Positions 17,017 to 25,171 of a stretch of 55,357 bases of DNA are shown here, piece after piece. A model generated the notes under the pieces. That model was not told the origin of the DNA, made no database searches, and saw only the letters and a list, made by a program, of their open reading frames with translations. Every line of letters starts with the position of its first letter. Within the stretch, counting starts at the first letter, position 1. The position numbers and the translations under genes were made by a program. Source of the stretch: an uncultured Barnesiella sp. (lineage in GTDB: Bacteria; Bacteroidota; Bacteroidia; Bacteroidales; Barnesiellaceae); the NCBI GenBank assembly GCA_944320015.1, contig CALUFO010000016.1, forward strand, positions 1 to 55,357, given 5' to 3'.

Positions 17017-17024
17017 TATTTTTG
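17017..17024 (+). promoter_or_regulatory. -7 box before the DUF5606 gene
   Basis: TATTTTTG matches TAnnTTTG, 47 bases before the ATG at 17072. No confident -33 element. Confidence 0.45.
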
Positions 17025-17071
17025 CAAATCAAATGGTTTTTTGAGTAATTAAAATATAAAACGAACTTTTT

Positions 17072-17563
17072 ATGTTGAAAACGATTTTATCGATTTCCGG
17101 GAAACCGGGTTTGTACAAGTTGGTATCTCAAGCAAAAAACATGTTGATTGTAGAGTCTTTGCAGACCGGGAAACGGCAACCTGCCTATGCTCATGAGAAA
17201 ATTATTTCGCTGGGCGATATCGCCATTTTTACCGATGAGGACGATATCCCGTTGGGAGAGGTGTTGAATGCGATTAAAGAGAAAGAAAACGGAGCCCAAG
17301 CGGCATTGGATATAAAGAAAGCCGATAACGAAACTTTGCGCGCTTATTTGGCCGAGGTGTTGCCCAACTTCGACCGTGAAAGAGTGTATCCTACCGATAT
17401 TAAAAAATTGGTCAGCTGGTATAACCTTTTGGTTGAGACCGGCAATACCGATTTTGTAGATGAGAAAAACGCCGATTCGCAACAAGAAACGGCAGACCAA
17501 AGCGAGGAAGCGCCGGCAGAGGAAGATCCCAAAGCTAAAAAACCGGGAAAGAAAACAGAGTGA
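17072..17563 (+). CDS. DUF5606 family protein
   Basis: A 163-residue cytoplasmic protein of DUF5606, a family I know only from Bacteroidetes. The N-terminal half is compact (LSISGKPGLYKLVSQAKNML, then VESLQTGKRQPAYAHEKI), and the last 40 residues are a disordered Glu/Ala/Lys-rich tail ending PKAKKPGKKTE. Function is unknown. Its fixed place after coaE in this phylum suggests a housekeeping role. It is followed by a strong terminator and a palindromic intergenic element. Confidence 0.8.
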   Translation: MLKTILSISGKPGLYKLVSQAKNMLIVESLQTGKRQPAYAHEKIISLGDIAIFTDEDDIPLGEVLNAIKEKENGAQAALDIKKADNETLRAYLAEVLPNFDRERVYPTDIKKLVSWYNLLVETGNTDFVDEKNADSQQETADQSEEAPAEEDPKAKKPGKKTE

Positions 17564-17589
17564 GAAATCGCTCTTTCGAATAACGGAAT

Positions 17590-17630
17590 AAGGGGCTGTG
17601 TCAAAATAATAAATTTTGGCGCAGTCCCTT
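17590..17630 (+). terminator. Terminator after DUF5606
   Basis: An 18-base stem, AAGGGGCTGTGTCAAAAT against ATTTTGGCGCAGTCCCTT, with two or three wobble or mismatch positions and a short AT loop. The GGGCTGTGTCAAAA form is one I recognise as recurring in Bacteroidales intergenic hairpins. Confidence 0.7.
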
Positions 17631-17637
17631 AGGTATG

Positions 17638-17748
17638 TTAGAATTGATAAAATGCAAGGCATTGAGGGTGAGGGCGACAGGAGTTTACTCCCGTAAACGA
17701 CTTAGCCCGAATCCCGATAATAACGCAGCAGTTTGCAATTATGACACA
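17638..17748. repeat. Imperfect 110-bp palindromic intergenic element
   Basis: The outer ends are loosely complementary (AGAATTGATAAAATGCAAGGC against GCAGTTTGCAATTATGAC), and the centre is a clean hairpin GTTTAC-TCCC-GTAAAC. The minus strand is weakly open but has no recognisable protein. It looks like a MITE or REP-like repeat between the convergent DUF5606 and comEC genes. Confidence 0.5.
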
Positions 17749-17756
17749 CCGTCTTT

Positions 17757-19853
17757 TTAGGGTCGCGCGACCCATGCCCCTTGCGAACGAATGTCGTAGC
17801 AGGGAATACCTTGTTCGAAACAATCGTTCTGTAAACTCATCGCTCGTCCCGGGTGGACATCGGCACCGATAATCAAGGCTCTAATGCGGAACAGGCTCGT
17901 AATATCGGCTACACGGCCTTTGAACATTTTGGAAACTATGGCATAGTCTATGTCGAGAGGCTTGTCGGTCGAGCTTTTGCGCCATTCCCGACGGTCGAGC
18001 AGGAGAAGCCGTTTACCATGAAATAGCGCGAACGGATAGTCGATATAGACGGCATTCCCTTTGAATGGCGAGGCGGTTTCTTGGAACAATCGGTATTCTT
18101 CGTGCCCGTTTTTCATGCGAAGTTCTTCGCCTACCAACCGCTGGGGCCCTACAAGAGTATCGGACATGAGTATGTAACAACCGTTGCGGTCGCTCAGTTG
18201 GACGACGGTTGTTTCCCGGCTGTCATACACGACCATCTCGGGGCGACCGGAAGATTGGTAGGTCGATATATCGGCGATGAAAAAGACGATACAAAATCCC
18301 AATGTGAGCCAAAGCCCTTTTTTCGAACGGTTCTTAATCGTGATGTACAGCAACAGTCCACCGATGAAATAGAACCATAGGTAGTGCCGGTTCAGCCACA
18401 CACCATCGATGTGGCTCCACGGAATCCGGTCGATATGGAAAGAGAGCCGCTCGATATATCGTAGTACAAAATCGATGGCTGTGGCCAGCCATTCATAAGG
18501 AAGATGCAGGAACGAAAGTATAAGCATCAAGAATGAGAACCCGAAGATGAACGGGAGAAGGGGTAGAACTAATATGTTGCCGATGAGGAATAGCAGCGGT
18601 ATGGTGTGGAAATAATAGACGGCGACAGGCAGTGCGCCTATTTGTGCGGCGATGGACACGGCGACGCAGGAACTTATCCAGCGAACCGGATAATAGGGCG
18701 ACCGCCCCCAGAAATTCAGGCGGTTATAGAAGAGCAAAATACCGGCGACCGCCAGAAAACTCATCTGGAACCCAATGTCGAAAACGAGGTCCGTATTGTA
18801 TAGCAACATGAAAAAAGCCGAGGCAAACAAGGCATTGAGCGAACTGTTCCGGCGGTCGAGCATTTCGGCTGTCAGCAGGAACGAGGCCATGATACAGGCT
18901 CGTATCGTCGACGGCGATAGCCCCGTGACACAGGCATAGAGCCATAGCGCGAGCAAGGTGAGCAAAGGGCGTAGTTTCCGGTAAGAGTCGGAATAGGCGA
19001 GGGGAAAGAGCAGGAAATAGATCAAGGTGGCCATTACTCCCATGTGCAATCCGCTTACGGCCAAGACATGCGAGAGCCCTGCCGCCGAGAAATATTGTCT
19101 CAGTTCCTGAGGAAACTTTTGCCGCTCACCCAATAAGAGGGCCTTCAATAAACTGGCGCTGTGGGGCGACAGGTGGCACGACTCTATCTGCTCGGATAGT
19201 TTCCGTTGTAAAGACGAAGTGAAAGCCCACAGTTTGGATTGGGGCTTTTCGCCTAAATAAATCCATTGTTGTTGGTCTATATATTGGCTTCTCGATATTC
19301 CTTTGTGCTTCATGAACGAAGCAAAGTCGAAAGCGTAGGGGTTGGTGTTGGGGCGTATGGGCTGCGGACGAAATTCGAAGCTGATGATGTCGCCATATAC
19401 GAGATGCTGGGCATCGAGGCATTTTTCGAAGTAAAGAGCGACTTTTTCGTTGTATTCGACGATTGTGCCGCTTGTGTCGGAGAGTGCGGTTATGGTGACA
19501 GGACAGTAAAAAGAACGTGTTTTTTCCTCGGCGTCGTCGTCGATATGGGCAATAGCGAGCGGGTAAAAACCGGCGGGAGGTTGCGCCGGACGGTTTTGAA
19601 TCCCGTGTAATCCCGCTCCGATAGCGAAGACAAGAAGAAACAGCCCCCAGCCGAATAAAGCCCGTTTGCGGTATTGTTCCTCGATACTGTCGCGCGTGAT
19701 AAAGAAACTCCATAGCACGAGCCCGCCCAATGCCGGGAGTACACAAGCCCATAGGGGCAGTTGCCCCCACTCTTGGCAGATGATACCTGCCAGCAACGGG
19801 ACGAGCAACCGTACAAAAGGAGTACGGGCAGCCGATAGGGAACTCCTGTTCAT
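17757..19853 (-). CDS. comEC: ComEC/Rec2-family DNA uptake channel protein
   Basis: A 698-residue polytopic membrane protein. Several N-terminal membrane helices and an OB-like DUF4131 region (to about residue 210) precede the competence domain with its hallmark SHVLAVSGLHMGV and a series of membrane helices to about residue 510. The C-terminal ~180 residues look like a degenerate metallo-beta-lactamase fold: VVYDSRETTVVQL and IRALIIGADVHPGR are in place, but no HxHxDH metal motif is seen, as usual in Bacteroidetes. ComEC moves single-stranded DNA across the inner membrane in transformation. It lies 52 bases after lysR, separated by an 11-base homopolymer of G on the coding strand. Confidence 0.9.
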   Translation of the reverse strand: MNRSSLSAARTPFVRLLVPLLAGIICQEWGQLPLWACVLPALGGLVLWSFFITRDSIEEQYRKRALFGWGLFLLVFAIGAGLHGIQNRPAQPPAGFYPLAIAHIDDDAEEKTRSFYCPVTITALSDTSGTIVEYNEKVALYFEKCLDAQHLVYGDIISFEFRPQPIRPNTNPYAFDFASFMKHKGISRSQYIDQQQWIYLGEKPQSKLWAFTSSLQRKLSEQIESCHLSPHSASLLKALLLGERQKFPQELRQYFSAAGLSHVLAVSGLHMGVMATLIYFLLFPLAYSDSYRKLRPLLTLLALWLYACVTGLSPSTIRACIMASFLLTAEMLDRRNSSLNALFASAFFMLLYNTDLVFDIGFQMSFLAVAGILLFYNRLNFWGRSPYYPVRWISSCVAVSIAAQIGALPVAVYYFHTIPLLFLIGNILVLPLLPFIFGFSFLMLILSFLHLPYEWLATAIDFVLRYIERLSFHIDRIPWSHIDGVWLNRHYLWFYFIGGLLLYITIKNRSKKGLWLTLGFCIVFFIADISTYQSSGRPEMVVYDSRETTVVQLSDRNGCYILMSDTLVGPQRLVGEELRMKNGHEEYRLFQETASPFKGNAVYIDYPFALFHGKRLLLLDRREWRKSSTDKPLDIDYAIVSKMFKGRVADITSLFRIRALIIGADVHPGRAMSLQNDCFEQGIPCYDIRSQGAWVARP

Positions 19854-19894
19854 GGGCGTCTGTATTTCGTCGTTGTCGGGGAGAGTGATAATCG

Positions 19895-19905
19895 CCCCCC
19901 CCCCC
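19895..19905. repeat. Homopolymer tract of 11 C (11 G on the coding strand)
   Basis: A run of 11 C directly abuts the stop codon of lysR and lies 42 bases before the comEC start codon. Runs of this length slip readily during replication and PCR, so its length may vary between cells or be miscalled. Confidence 0.9.
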
Positions 19906-20793
19906 TTAAAATTTGCGGGTCATGTATCGCATGAAATCCGATTCCACGCCTCCGGTTTGACCGGCGTTTTGTACGAAACAAAATTCCCGTTCACAATCGA
20001 AGTCGCTGATTTCGATTACTTTCAGTTTACCATCGGCGATTTCCGACGATACGGCCTGTATGGAGACCACACCCACGCTGTCGGTGTGGTAAAGAAAGCG
20101 TTTGATACCTTCGGTCGTACCCATTTGCATGATGATATTGAGTTGCGACAGTTTCATTTGGTGTCGAGCCAACGCCTTTTCGAGAACTTCCAAACTACCC
20201 GAGCCGCTTTCTCGAATCACCAAGGGCAGACGCCCAAACTCTTCCAGCGTGATTTCGTCGTATTGAGCCAATTGGCTCCGTGTGCTGGTGATACATACCA
20301 GTTCGTCGCGCATGAAAGGGGTATAGTGCAAGTGGTTTTGCCGGCTGCTGCCTTCGATAAGGCCCAAGTCGATGCGATGTTCTTCGATAGCTTTTTCTAT
20401 ATCGCGGGTATTCCCGTTGAGCAACGATAGTTTGATGAGTTTGAATTTCTGTTGGAACGTGGCCAAATAGGGAGGAAGGACATATTGGGCAATCGTCGTG
20501 CTCGCTCCTAAACGCAGCTCTCCGGTGTGGCGTTGGGACAACAGGTTCATTTCAAAGTCGAGTTGTTTGTAATGTTTGAGAATTTTCTCGGCATGGCTTA
20601 ACAGCAATTCCCCGTCGGGAGTAAGTGCGATACGGGTTCCCAGCCGTTCGAACAATCTGGTTCCATACTCCGCTTCGAGTTCCTGTATGTGTTTGCTGAT
20701 AGCCGGTTGGCTCACATACAGTTCTTTCGACGCTTTTGTGAAGCTGAGGTTGTGGGCTACGCTGCAAAAAACTTTTAATCTGAAATCTATCAT
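19906..20793 (-). CDS. LysR-family transcriptional regulator
   Basis: A 295-residue LysR regulator. The N-terminal winged helix-turn-helix is complete (SFTKASKELYVSQPAISKHI, then RLGTRIALTPDGELLL), followed by the linker helix and the two-lobed effector domain with GELRLGASTTIAQYVLPPYL and PLVIRESGSGS. The effector lobe resembles the CysL/CbbR type, which often senses metabolic status, but the ligand cannot be named. Unlike typical LysR genes it is not divergent from a target; it lies 12 bases after aroE in the same direction, so it may be produced with that operon. It ends directly at a homopolymer G tract. Confidence 0.88.
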   Translation of the reverse strand: MIDFRLKVFCSVAHNLSFTKASKELYVSQPAISKHIQELEAEYGTRLFERLGTRIALTPDGELLLSHAEKILKHYKQLDFEMNLLSQRHTGELRLGASTTIAQYVLPPYLATFQQKFKLIKLSLLNGNTRDIEKAIEEHRIDLGLIEGSSRQNHLHYTPFMRDELVCITSTRSQLAQYDEITLEEFGRLPLVIRESGSGSLEVLEKALARHQMKLSQLNIIMQMGTTEGIKRFLYHTDSVGVVSIQAVSSEIADGKLKVIEISDFDCEREFCFVQNAGQTGGVESDFMRYMTRKF

Positions 20794-20805
20794 TGTGGAG
20801 TGGTG

Positions 20806-21549
20806 TTATTTATTCCAAATTTCCCATGCGGCCAACGCCTGCCGATGGAGCATCTCGATGCCGTTTTTGGTCTTGCACCCTTGTGCTGCCGCTTTTTGAA
20901 GAAACAGTGTCTCCTCGGGATTGTACACGACGTCGTAGCAAAGGTGCCCGGGGGTAAGAGCTTCGTAAGGTATATCGGGGCATTGGTCGATATGGGGAAA
21001 CATGCCCAAAGGGGTCGTGTTGACAATGATTTTGTGGGAGGCTATCGTTTCGGGTGTCAAATCGTCATATCCGACAACTCCCTCTTTTTTTTGCCTCGAC
21101 ACGAATGTGGGGACGATGCGCAACGACTTCAATCCGGCGTATATGGCTTTCGATGCGCCGCCGGTACCGAGGATAAGGGCTTGCCTCATATCTTCGGTCA
21201 ATAGGGGAGCGATAGAGTCGGTGAACCCGACGACATCGCTGTTGAAGCCTTTGAGATATATTCCACTGTTGCGTCGTGTGATTTTGATAACGTTGACAGC
21301 GCCAATTTCGCCGGCTTGCGGGTCCAACTCGTCGAGCAGGGGAATGACAGCGCTCTTGTGCGGTATCGTCACGTTCAACCCGCACAGTTCTTCACAGTCG
21401 GCGATAAGTCGACGAAGGTCGGTAATATCGGGAATTTCAAAGTTCTCGTAAGCGGCGTCTATGTTTTCAGCTTCGAATTTCTTTTGGAAAAAAGAGCGGG
21501 AAAACGAGTGCCCGAGGGGATATCCCACCAATCCGTATATTTTTTTCAT
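20806..21549 (-). CDS. aroE: Shikimate dehydrogenase
   Basis: A 247-residue NADP-dependent shikimate 5-dehydrogenase of the aromatic amino acid (chorismate) pathway. The substrate-binding N-terminus has YPLGHSFSRSFF and GLNVTIPHKSAV with the catalytic Lys in PHK; the second catalytic residue is in the GAVNV segment, and the dinucleotide fold follows (ALILGTGGASKAIYAGL), with TPLGMFP and the terminal QALAAW helix. Shorter than E. coli AroE, as usual in this phylum. It lies 12 bases after gldB's stop and is followed closely by lysR. Confidence 0.92.
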   Translation of the reverse strand: MKKIYGLVGYPLGHSFSRSFFQKKFEAENIDAAYENFEIPDITDLRRLIADCEELCGLNVTIPHKSAVIPLLDELDPQAGEIGAVNVIKITRRNSGIYLKGFNSDVVGFTDSIAPLLTEDMRQALILGTGGASKAIYAGLKSLRIVPTFVSRQKKEGVVGYDDLTPETIASHKIIVNTTPLGMFPHIDQCPDIPYEALTPGHLCYDVVYNPEETLFLQKAAAQGCKTKNGIEMLHRQALAAWEIWNK

Positions 21550-21561
21550 GGGGTTGACAAA

Positions 21562-22575
21562 TTAGCCGTTGTATTTCGATTCAGACAATATCTCCCCCGC
21601 ATTGTCGGAGGCTTCGAGCAGCTCGACGATAGATATCCCTTTCTTTTTGACATAGGCGTCGACGATTTGAAATCCTACCCAGCGGCCCAGCCTTCCCGGG
21701 GAATCTTGATGAAGAGCCGAGACAAAAGGTGCCGGTTCGATATATTTATTGATAAGCATCGATTCGGTATTGAACAGATGCTTTTTGGCGATTATTTGCC
21801 GCCATATCTCCGATTCGTTGGTCTCGCACCACTGGGATTGTGCTTGGGTGTAGCCCAAGAGCCCGAATGAGTCGCTTCGCGGGAATATCAGGGAGAGGGC
21901 ATAGAGTATTTTGCCCTCGTAGACCATGCGGTCCAACAGGGCGTTGCGCTTCGATTGGTAGGGATACAGGGTGCGCAGCCACACTTCTGTGGCATCGATG
22001 GCTATGCGGTCGCTCTCGTGCAAGGGCCTTTCGTATAGATAATAGCGTTGTTCATATAGCGGGTAGTCGGCGCCTAAATAGCAATCCAGAGAAATCGACA
22101 ATAAGGAGTCGACGGTGACGATAGACTGGTTCAACCCCGAAATATGGGTGAGGATGCGGGGTTGTCCTTGCCTGGGAAATAACTCGCCGTACCTGTGGAA
22201 CGCATTTTGCACCTCGTGGAACCACGCGGTGTCAGTGGCGAATTTTGTTTCTGTGTCGGCATATAATCGGGATACGGCTTCGTTTGTGAAAAACATTTTC
22301 AATCCCTCTTGAAACGAAGGGGCGTCGCCCAATCCCAGTATGTGACGGCAATAAATGGGGAAAAAAGGAGCGTATTTGTCCCGGAAAATGGCCGCTTCGG
22401 AAGTGTCGGCCTCGTAGACATAGGACGACAGCTCCCGGTCGAATCGTTCTATCGTGATAGCCGAGTCTATACGAAGTCCCGCTGCCCCGGAGGCTTTTCC
22501 GTTGCAGGCGATAAAGTAAATAGCCAATAAACTTATCGCAATTGCATATCTGCTTATTTTCCCCGATTGTGTCAT
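21562..22575 (-). CDS. GldB-like lipoprotein
   Basis: A 337-residue lipoprotein resembling GldB. The signal (YAIAISLLAIYFIAC) puts the lipidated Cys at about residue 24. The mature part shows the family features IERFDRELSSY near the start, YLGADYPLY in the middle and a Trp/Arg-containing end (GRWVGFQIVDAYVKK). In gliding Flavobacteria GldB is needed for motility and type IX secretion; many non-gliding Bacteroidales keep a homologue of unknown role. No other gld genes are in the window, so no motility is inferred. It leads the minus-strand run to aroE. Confidence 0.78.
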   Translation of the reverse strand: MTQSGKISRYAIAISLLAIYFIACNGKASGAAGLRIDSAITIERFDRELSSYVYEADTSEAAIFRDKYAPFFPIYCRHILGLGDAPSFQEGLKMFFTNEAVSRLYADTETKFATDTAWFHEVQNAFHRYGELFPRQGQPRILTHISGLNQSIVTVDSLLSISLDCYLGADYPLYEQRYYLYERPLHESDRIAIDATEVWLRTLYPYQSKRNALLDRMVYEGKILYALSLIFPRSDSFGLLGYTQAQSQWCETNESEIWRQIIAKKHLFNTESMLINKYIEPAPFVSALHQDSPGRLGRWVGFQIVDAYVKKKGISIVELLEASDNAGEILSESKYNG

Positions 22576-22602
22576 ATTCTTTTTTGTTTAGTGCCGTTTC
22601 TG

Positions 22603-22610
22603 CAAATTTA
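22603..22610 (-). promoter_or_regulatory. -7 box for the gldB-aroE-lysR run
   Basis: On the minus strand TAAATTTG matches TAnnTTTG, 28 bases before the gldB ATG. The divergent amidase promoter is about 105 bases away. Confidence 0.5.
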
Positions 22611-22712
22611 CTTTTTTCTTTCGAGAAACCCGCAAGAAAGGATATAGTTTTGTTATAGAGTGTATCGGGTAATAAATATCTATTAAATGAAGGCTTTTTC
22701 ACGCTTTATTCG

Positions 22713-22720
22713 TACCTTTG
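22713..22720 (+). promoter_or_regulatory. -7 box for the amidase gene
   Basis: TACCTTTG matches TAnnTTTG, 52 bases before the ATG at 22772. The -33 region is T-rich without an exact TTTG. Confidence 0.5.
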
Positions 22721-22771
22721 CAAAATAAGGGATTCAGTTTGTTGAAGTTTTTTAATGATGAACTATAATAT

Positions 22772-23908
22772 ATGAGATATTCGAGTTTCAGTCGGCGTGT
22801 GTGCTCGGTTTTCTTTGCATTCTTGATTGGGCTCTCGGTTTTGTCGGCAAAAGATTTTGTAGTGGTCATCGATGCCGGCCACGGGGGGCGCGACGCGGGC
22901 GCTCTTGGGAATAGGGCCAAAGAGAAAGATATTAATTTGGGTGTCGCCTTGAAGTTGGGGCGGTTGATTCGTAACAATGTGCAGGGGGTAAAAGTCGTTT
23001 ATACCCGCGACAAAGACGTCTACCTCACGCTACAAGAGCGGGCCAATATCGCCAATCGGGTGGAGGGCGATTTGTTTATCTCGATTCATACCAACTCGAT
23101 CGACAAGAAATCGCCCAATCGCAAGACCGTTGCCGGCGCCTCTACATGGACATTGGGCTTGCACCGGAGCAAAGAGAACTTGGAAGTGGCAAAGCGGGAA
23201 AACTCGGTCATCTATCTGGAAAACGACTTCTCTACCCGCTATGAAGGGTTCGACCCGAACTCGACCGAATCGTATATCATCTTTGAGTTTATGCAGTATA
23301 AACACATGGAGCAAAGCATCAACTTCGCTTCGGATATACAGCACGAGTTCGTTTCGGAAGCCGGCCGTGTGGATAGGGGAGTAAGGCAGGCCGGGTTTTG
23401 GGTGCTTGCCAAAACGAGTATGCCGGCGGTGCTGGTGGAACTCGATTTTATCTGTAATCCCACGCAGGAGAAATTCCTATCCTCCGAAAGCGGGCAAACG
23501 AAGATGGCGAGAGCCATATACAACGCTTTTGTGAAATACAAGTCGGATTATGACCGCAAGCAGAATGTGGGTAAGAGTGTAGACATACCGTCGGCTTCGT
23601 CGGCTTCTGCCTCCAAAGGAGACTCTCCGGCCGAAAGTTCTGCCGCCAAAGGCTCCGAACAAGACGACCCCTCGGGTGTTACCTATTATAAAGTACAGTT
23701 CATGGCTTTGCCTCGAAAATTACCGGCCAATTCAAGAGAGTTCAAAGGCCTCTCTCCGGTCGAGTATTATCGGGAGGACGGTATGTATAAATACACTTAT
23801 GGAAAGTCGACCGATCGTGATGAAATACAGAAACAATATAAACGAGTGAAATCCCTGTTCCGCGACGCCTTTGTCATAAAGATCCGCGACGGGAAACGAG
23901 TGAAGTAA
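22772..23908 (+). CDS. N-acetylmuramoyl-L-alanine amidase (Amidase_3) with C-terminal SPOR-like domain
   Basis: A 378-residue secreted cell-wall hydrolase. A signal peptide ends near residue 25 (LSVLSAKDF). The Amidase_3 domain follows with zinc ligands in IDAGHGGRDAGA, the Glu in KEKDINLGVALKLG, and His in SIHTNSID; the catalytic Glu lies in VELDFICNPTQEKFL. It cleaves the amide between MurNAc and the stem peptide, typically at the division septum. After a Ser/Ala-rich linker, the last 70 residues (YYKVQFMALPRKL to the end) resemble a SPOR domain, which binds denuded septal glycan. The MCE gene follows after 32 bases. Confidence 0.92.
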   Translation: MRYSSFSRRVCSVFFAFLIGLSVLSAKDFVVVIDAGHGGRDAGALGNRAKEKDINLGVALKLGRLIRNNVQGVKVVYTRDKDVYLTLQERANIANRVEGDLFISIHTNSIDKKSPNRKTVAGASTWTLGLHRSKENLEVAKRENSVIYLENDFSTRYEGFDPNSTESYIIFEFMQYKHMEQSINFASDIQHEFVSEAGRVDRGVRQAGFWVLAKTSMPAVLVELDFICNPTQEKFLSSESGQTKMARAIYNAFVKYKSDYDRKQNVGKSVDIPSASSASASKGDSPAESSAAKGSEQDDPSGVTYYKVQFMALPRKLPANSREFKGLSPVEYYREDGMYKYTYGKSTDRDEIQKQYKRVKSLFRDAFVIKIRDGKRVK

Positions 23909-23940
23909 ACAAATAAAGAGTCTCGAATAAAAAGTAGAAT

Positions 23941-24825
23941 ATGAAAAAGAGGTTTGGAAAAGAAGCCAAGATAGCATTGTCGGTTCTGGTAAGCATTTTG
24001 ATTTTATATGTAGGAATCAACTATTTGAAGGGTATCAATGTGATGAAGCCCTCGAATTATTATTATGTGCACTTCTCCAATGTCGCCGGGTTGGCACAGT
24101 CGGCGCCGGTAACTATCGACGGCTATAAAGTGGGTCTCGTGCAAGAGGTTATTTATGATTATGATACGAACAACGACATCAAAGTACTGCTGAATCTCGA
24201 TAAGAGTTTGAAAATTCCGGTGGGCAGCCGGGCTTTTCTCGAAACCGACATGCTCGGGACGGCTTCGATCGTGATAGACCTGAACCCGCATGTGAGCGAG
24301 TATTATGAACATGGCGCCGTAATCGAGGGTGAGGTAAAGTCGGGGCTGGTGCAAAGCATACAGGGCGATTTGCTGCCACAGGTGGCATTGCTGTTGCCCA
24401 AGCTCGACAGCATCCTCTCGGGAATACAGCTGTTGGTCAACGACCCTGTGTTGTCCGCGTCGGTTAAACGCATCGATCATATTACGACCAATCTGGAGCG
24501 CTCGTCGGTTCAGCTGTCTCAAATGATGCAAAACGAAGTCCCGGCCATTCTCGATAATGTGCAGGGCATTACCACACAAATCAATCAATTCTCCGACTCC
24601 CTAAATTCATTACCGCTTCAATCCACAATGGCTTCGGTACAGAAAACCACTGATAATCTGCATCAAATTACCACCCGATTGACTTCTCCCGATAATAGCT
24701 TGGGGCTGCTGTTGAACGATAGGGGGTTGTACGATCGAGCCAATAGCGTGCTGGGAAGCGCCGATTCTTTGATGATCGATTTGCGCCTCAATCCCAAGCG
24801 GTATGTGCACTTCTCTCTATTTTGA
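23941..24825 (+). CDS. MCE/MlaD-family lipid-transport protein
   Basis: A 294-residue protein anchored by one N-terminal helix (IALSVLVSILILYVGINYL), followed by an MCE domain at about residues 37-115 (VHFSNVAGLAQSAPVTIDG, then FLETDMLGTASIVIDL) and a long helical tail with DNVQGITTQINQFSDSLN. MCE proteins form hexameric rings that carry phospholipids between membranes with an MlaEF-like ABC transporter. No MlaE or MlaF is in the window, so the partner is elsewhere. It follows the amidase by 32 bases, suggesting joint expression, and ends just before the AT-rich dnaA upstream region. Confidence 0.87.
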   Translation: MKKRFGKEAKIALSVLVSILILYVGINYLKGINVMKPSNYYYVHFSNVAGLAQSAPVTIDGYKVGLVQEVIYDYDTNNDIKVLLNLDKSLKIPVGSRAFLETDMLGTASIVIDLNPHVSEYYEHGAVIEGEVKSGLVQSIQGDLLPQVALLLPKLDSILSGIQLLVNDPVLSASVKRIDHITTNLERSSVQLSQMMQNEVPAILDNVQGITTQINQFSDSLNSLPLQSTMASVQKTTDNLHQITTRLTSPDNSLGLLLNDRGLYDRANSVLGSADSLMIDLRLNPKRYVHFSLF

Positions 24826-25171
24826 TCGGCTGAATAATTTCGTTATTTAGAATGATTATAAATAGTGAGGCGCCCTGATATTTTTCTATAATACACTCAA
24901 AGCTACATTGCTGAGAGTATTTCTACCGGTTTTTATAGAGAGAATGAAATGCTGTTGTAAAACATATTTCTTTGATAATATATTGTAAATAAGGGGGATA
25001 ACAGTTTTGTAAAACCGGGGAAACGCATGAAGAAGGTACCCTTTATAATAACTTTGAAATCAATAGTTTGTAAAGGAATTGTAAAAAGCAAATATTTTTT
25101 GATTTGTTTTTGAAGAAAAATAATTTGAATTTTGTACACACAAAAGTTTTTTGATAGAAGATTTACATAAA
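24826..25171. other. AT-rich dnaA upstream region with five TTGTAAA motifs
   Basis: This 346-base gap has no gene. Five copies of TTGTAAA lie at 24955, 24983, 25007, 25068 and 25079, all in the same orientation, and one site (GGGGATAAC near 24995) partly resembles a DnaA box. No perfect TTATCCACA box was found. It holds the dnaA promoter by position, and may be part of the replication origin, which is often next to dnaA; that is inference. Confidence 0.4.

Noticed and set aside
21562-22575. Evidence for gliding motility
   Set aside because: A lone GldB-like gene is common in non-gliding Bacteroidales; no other gld or spr genes are in the window.
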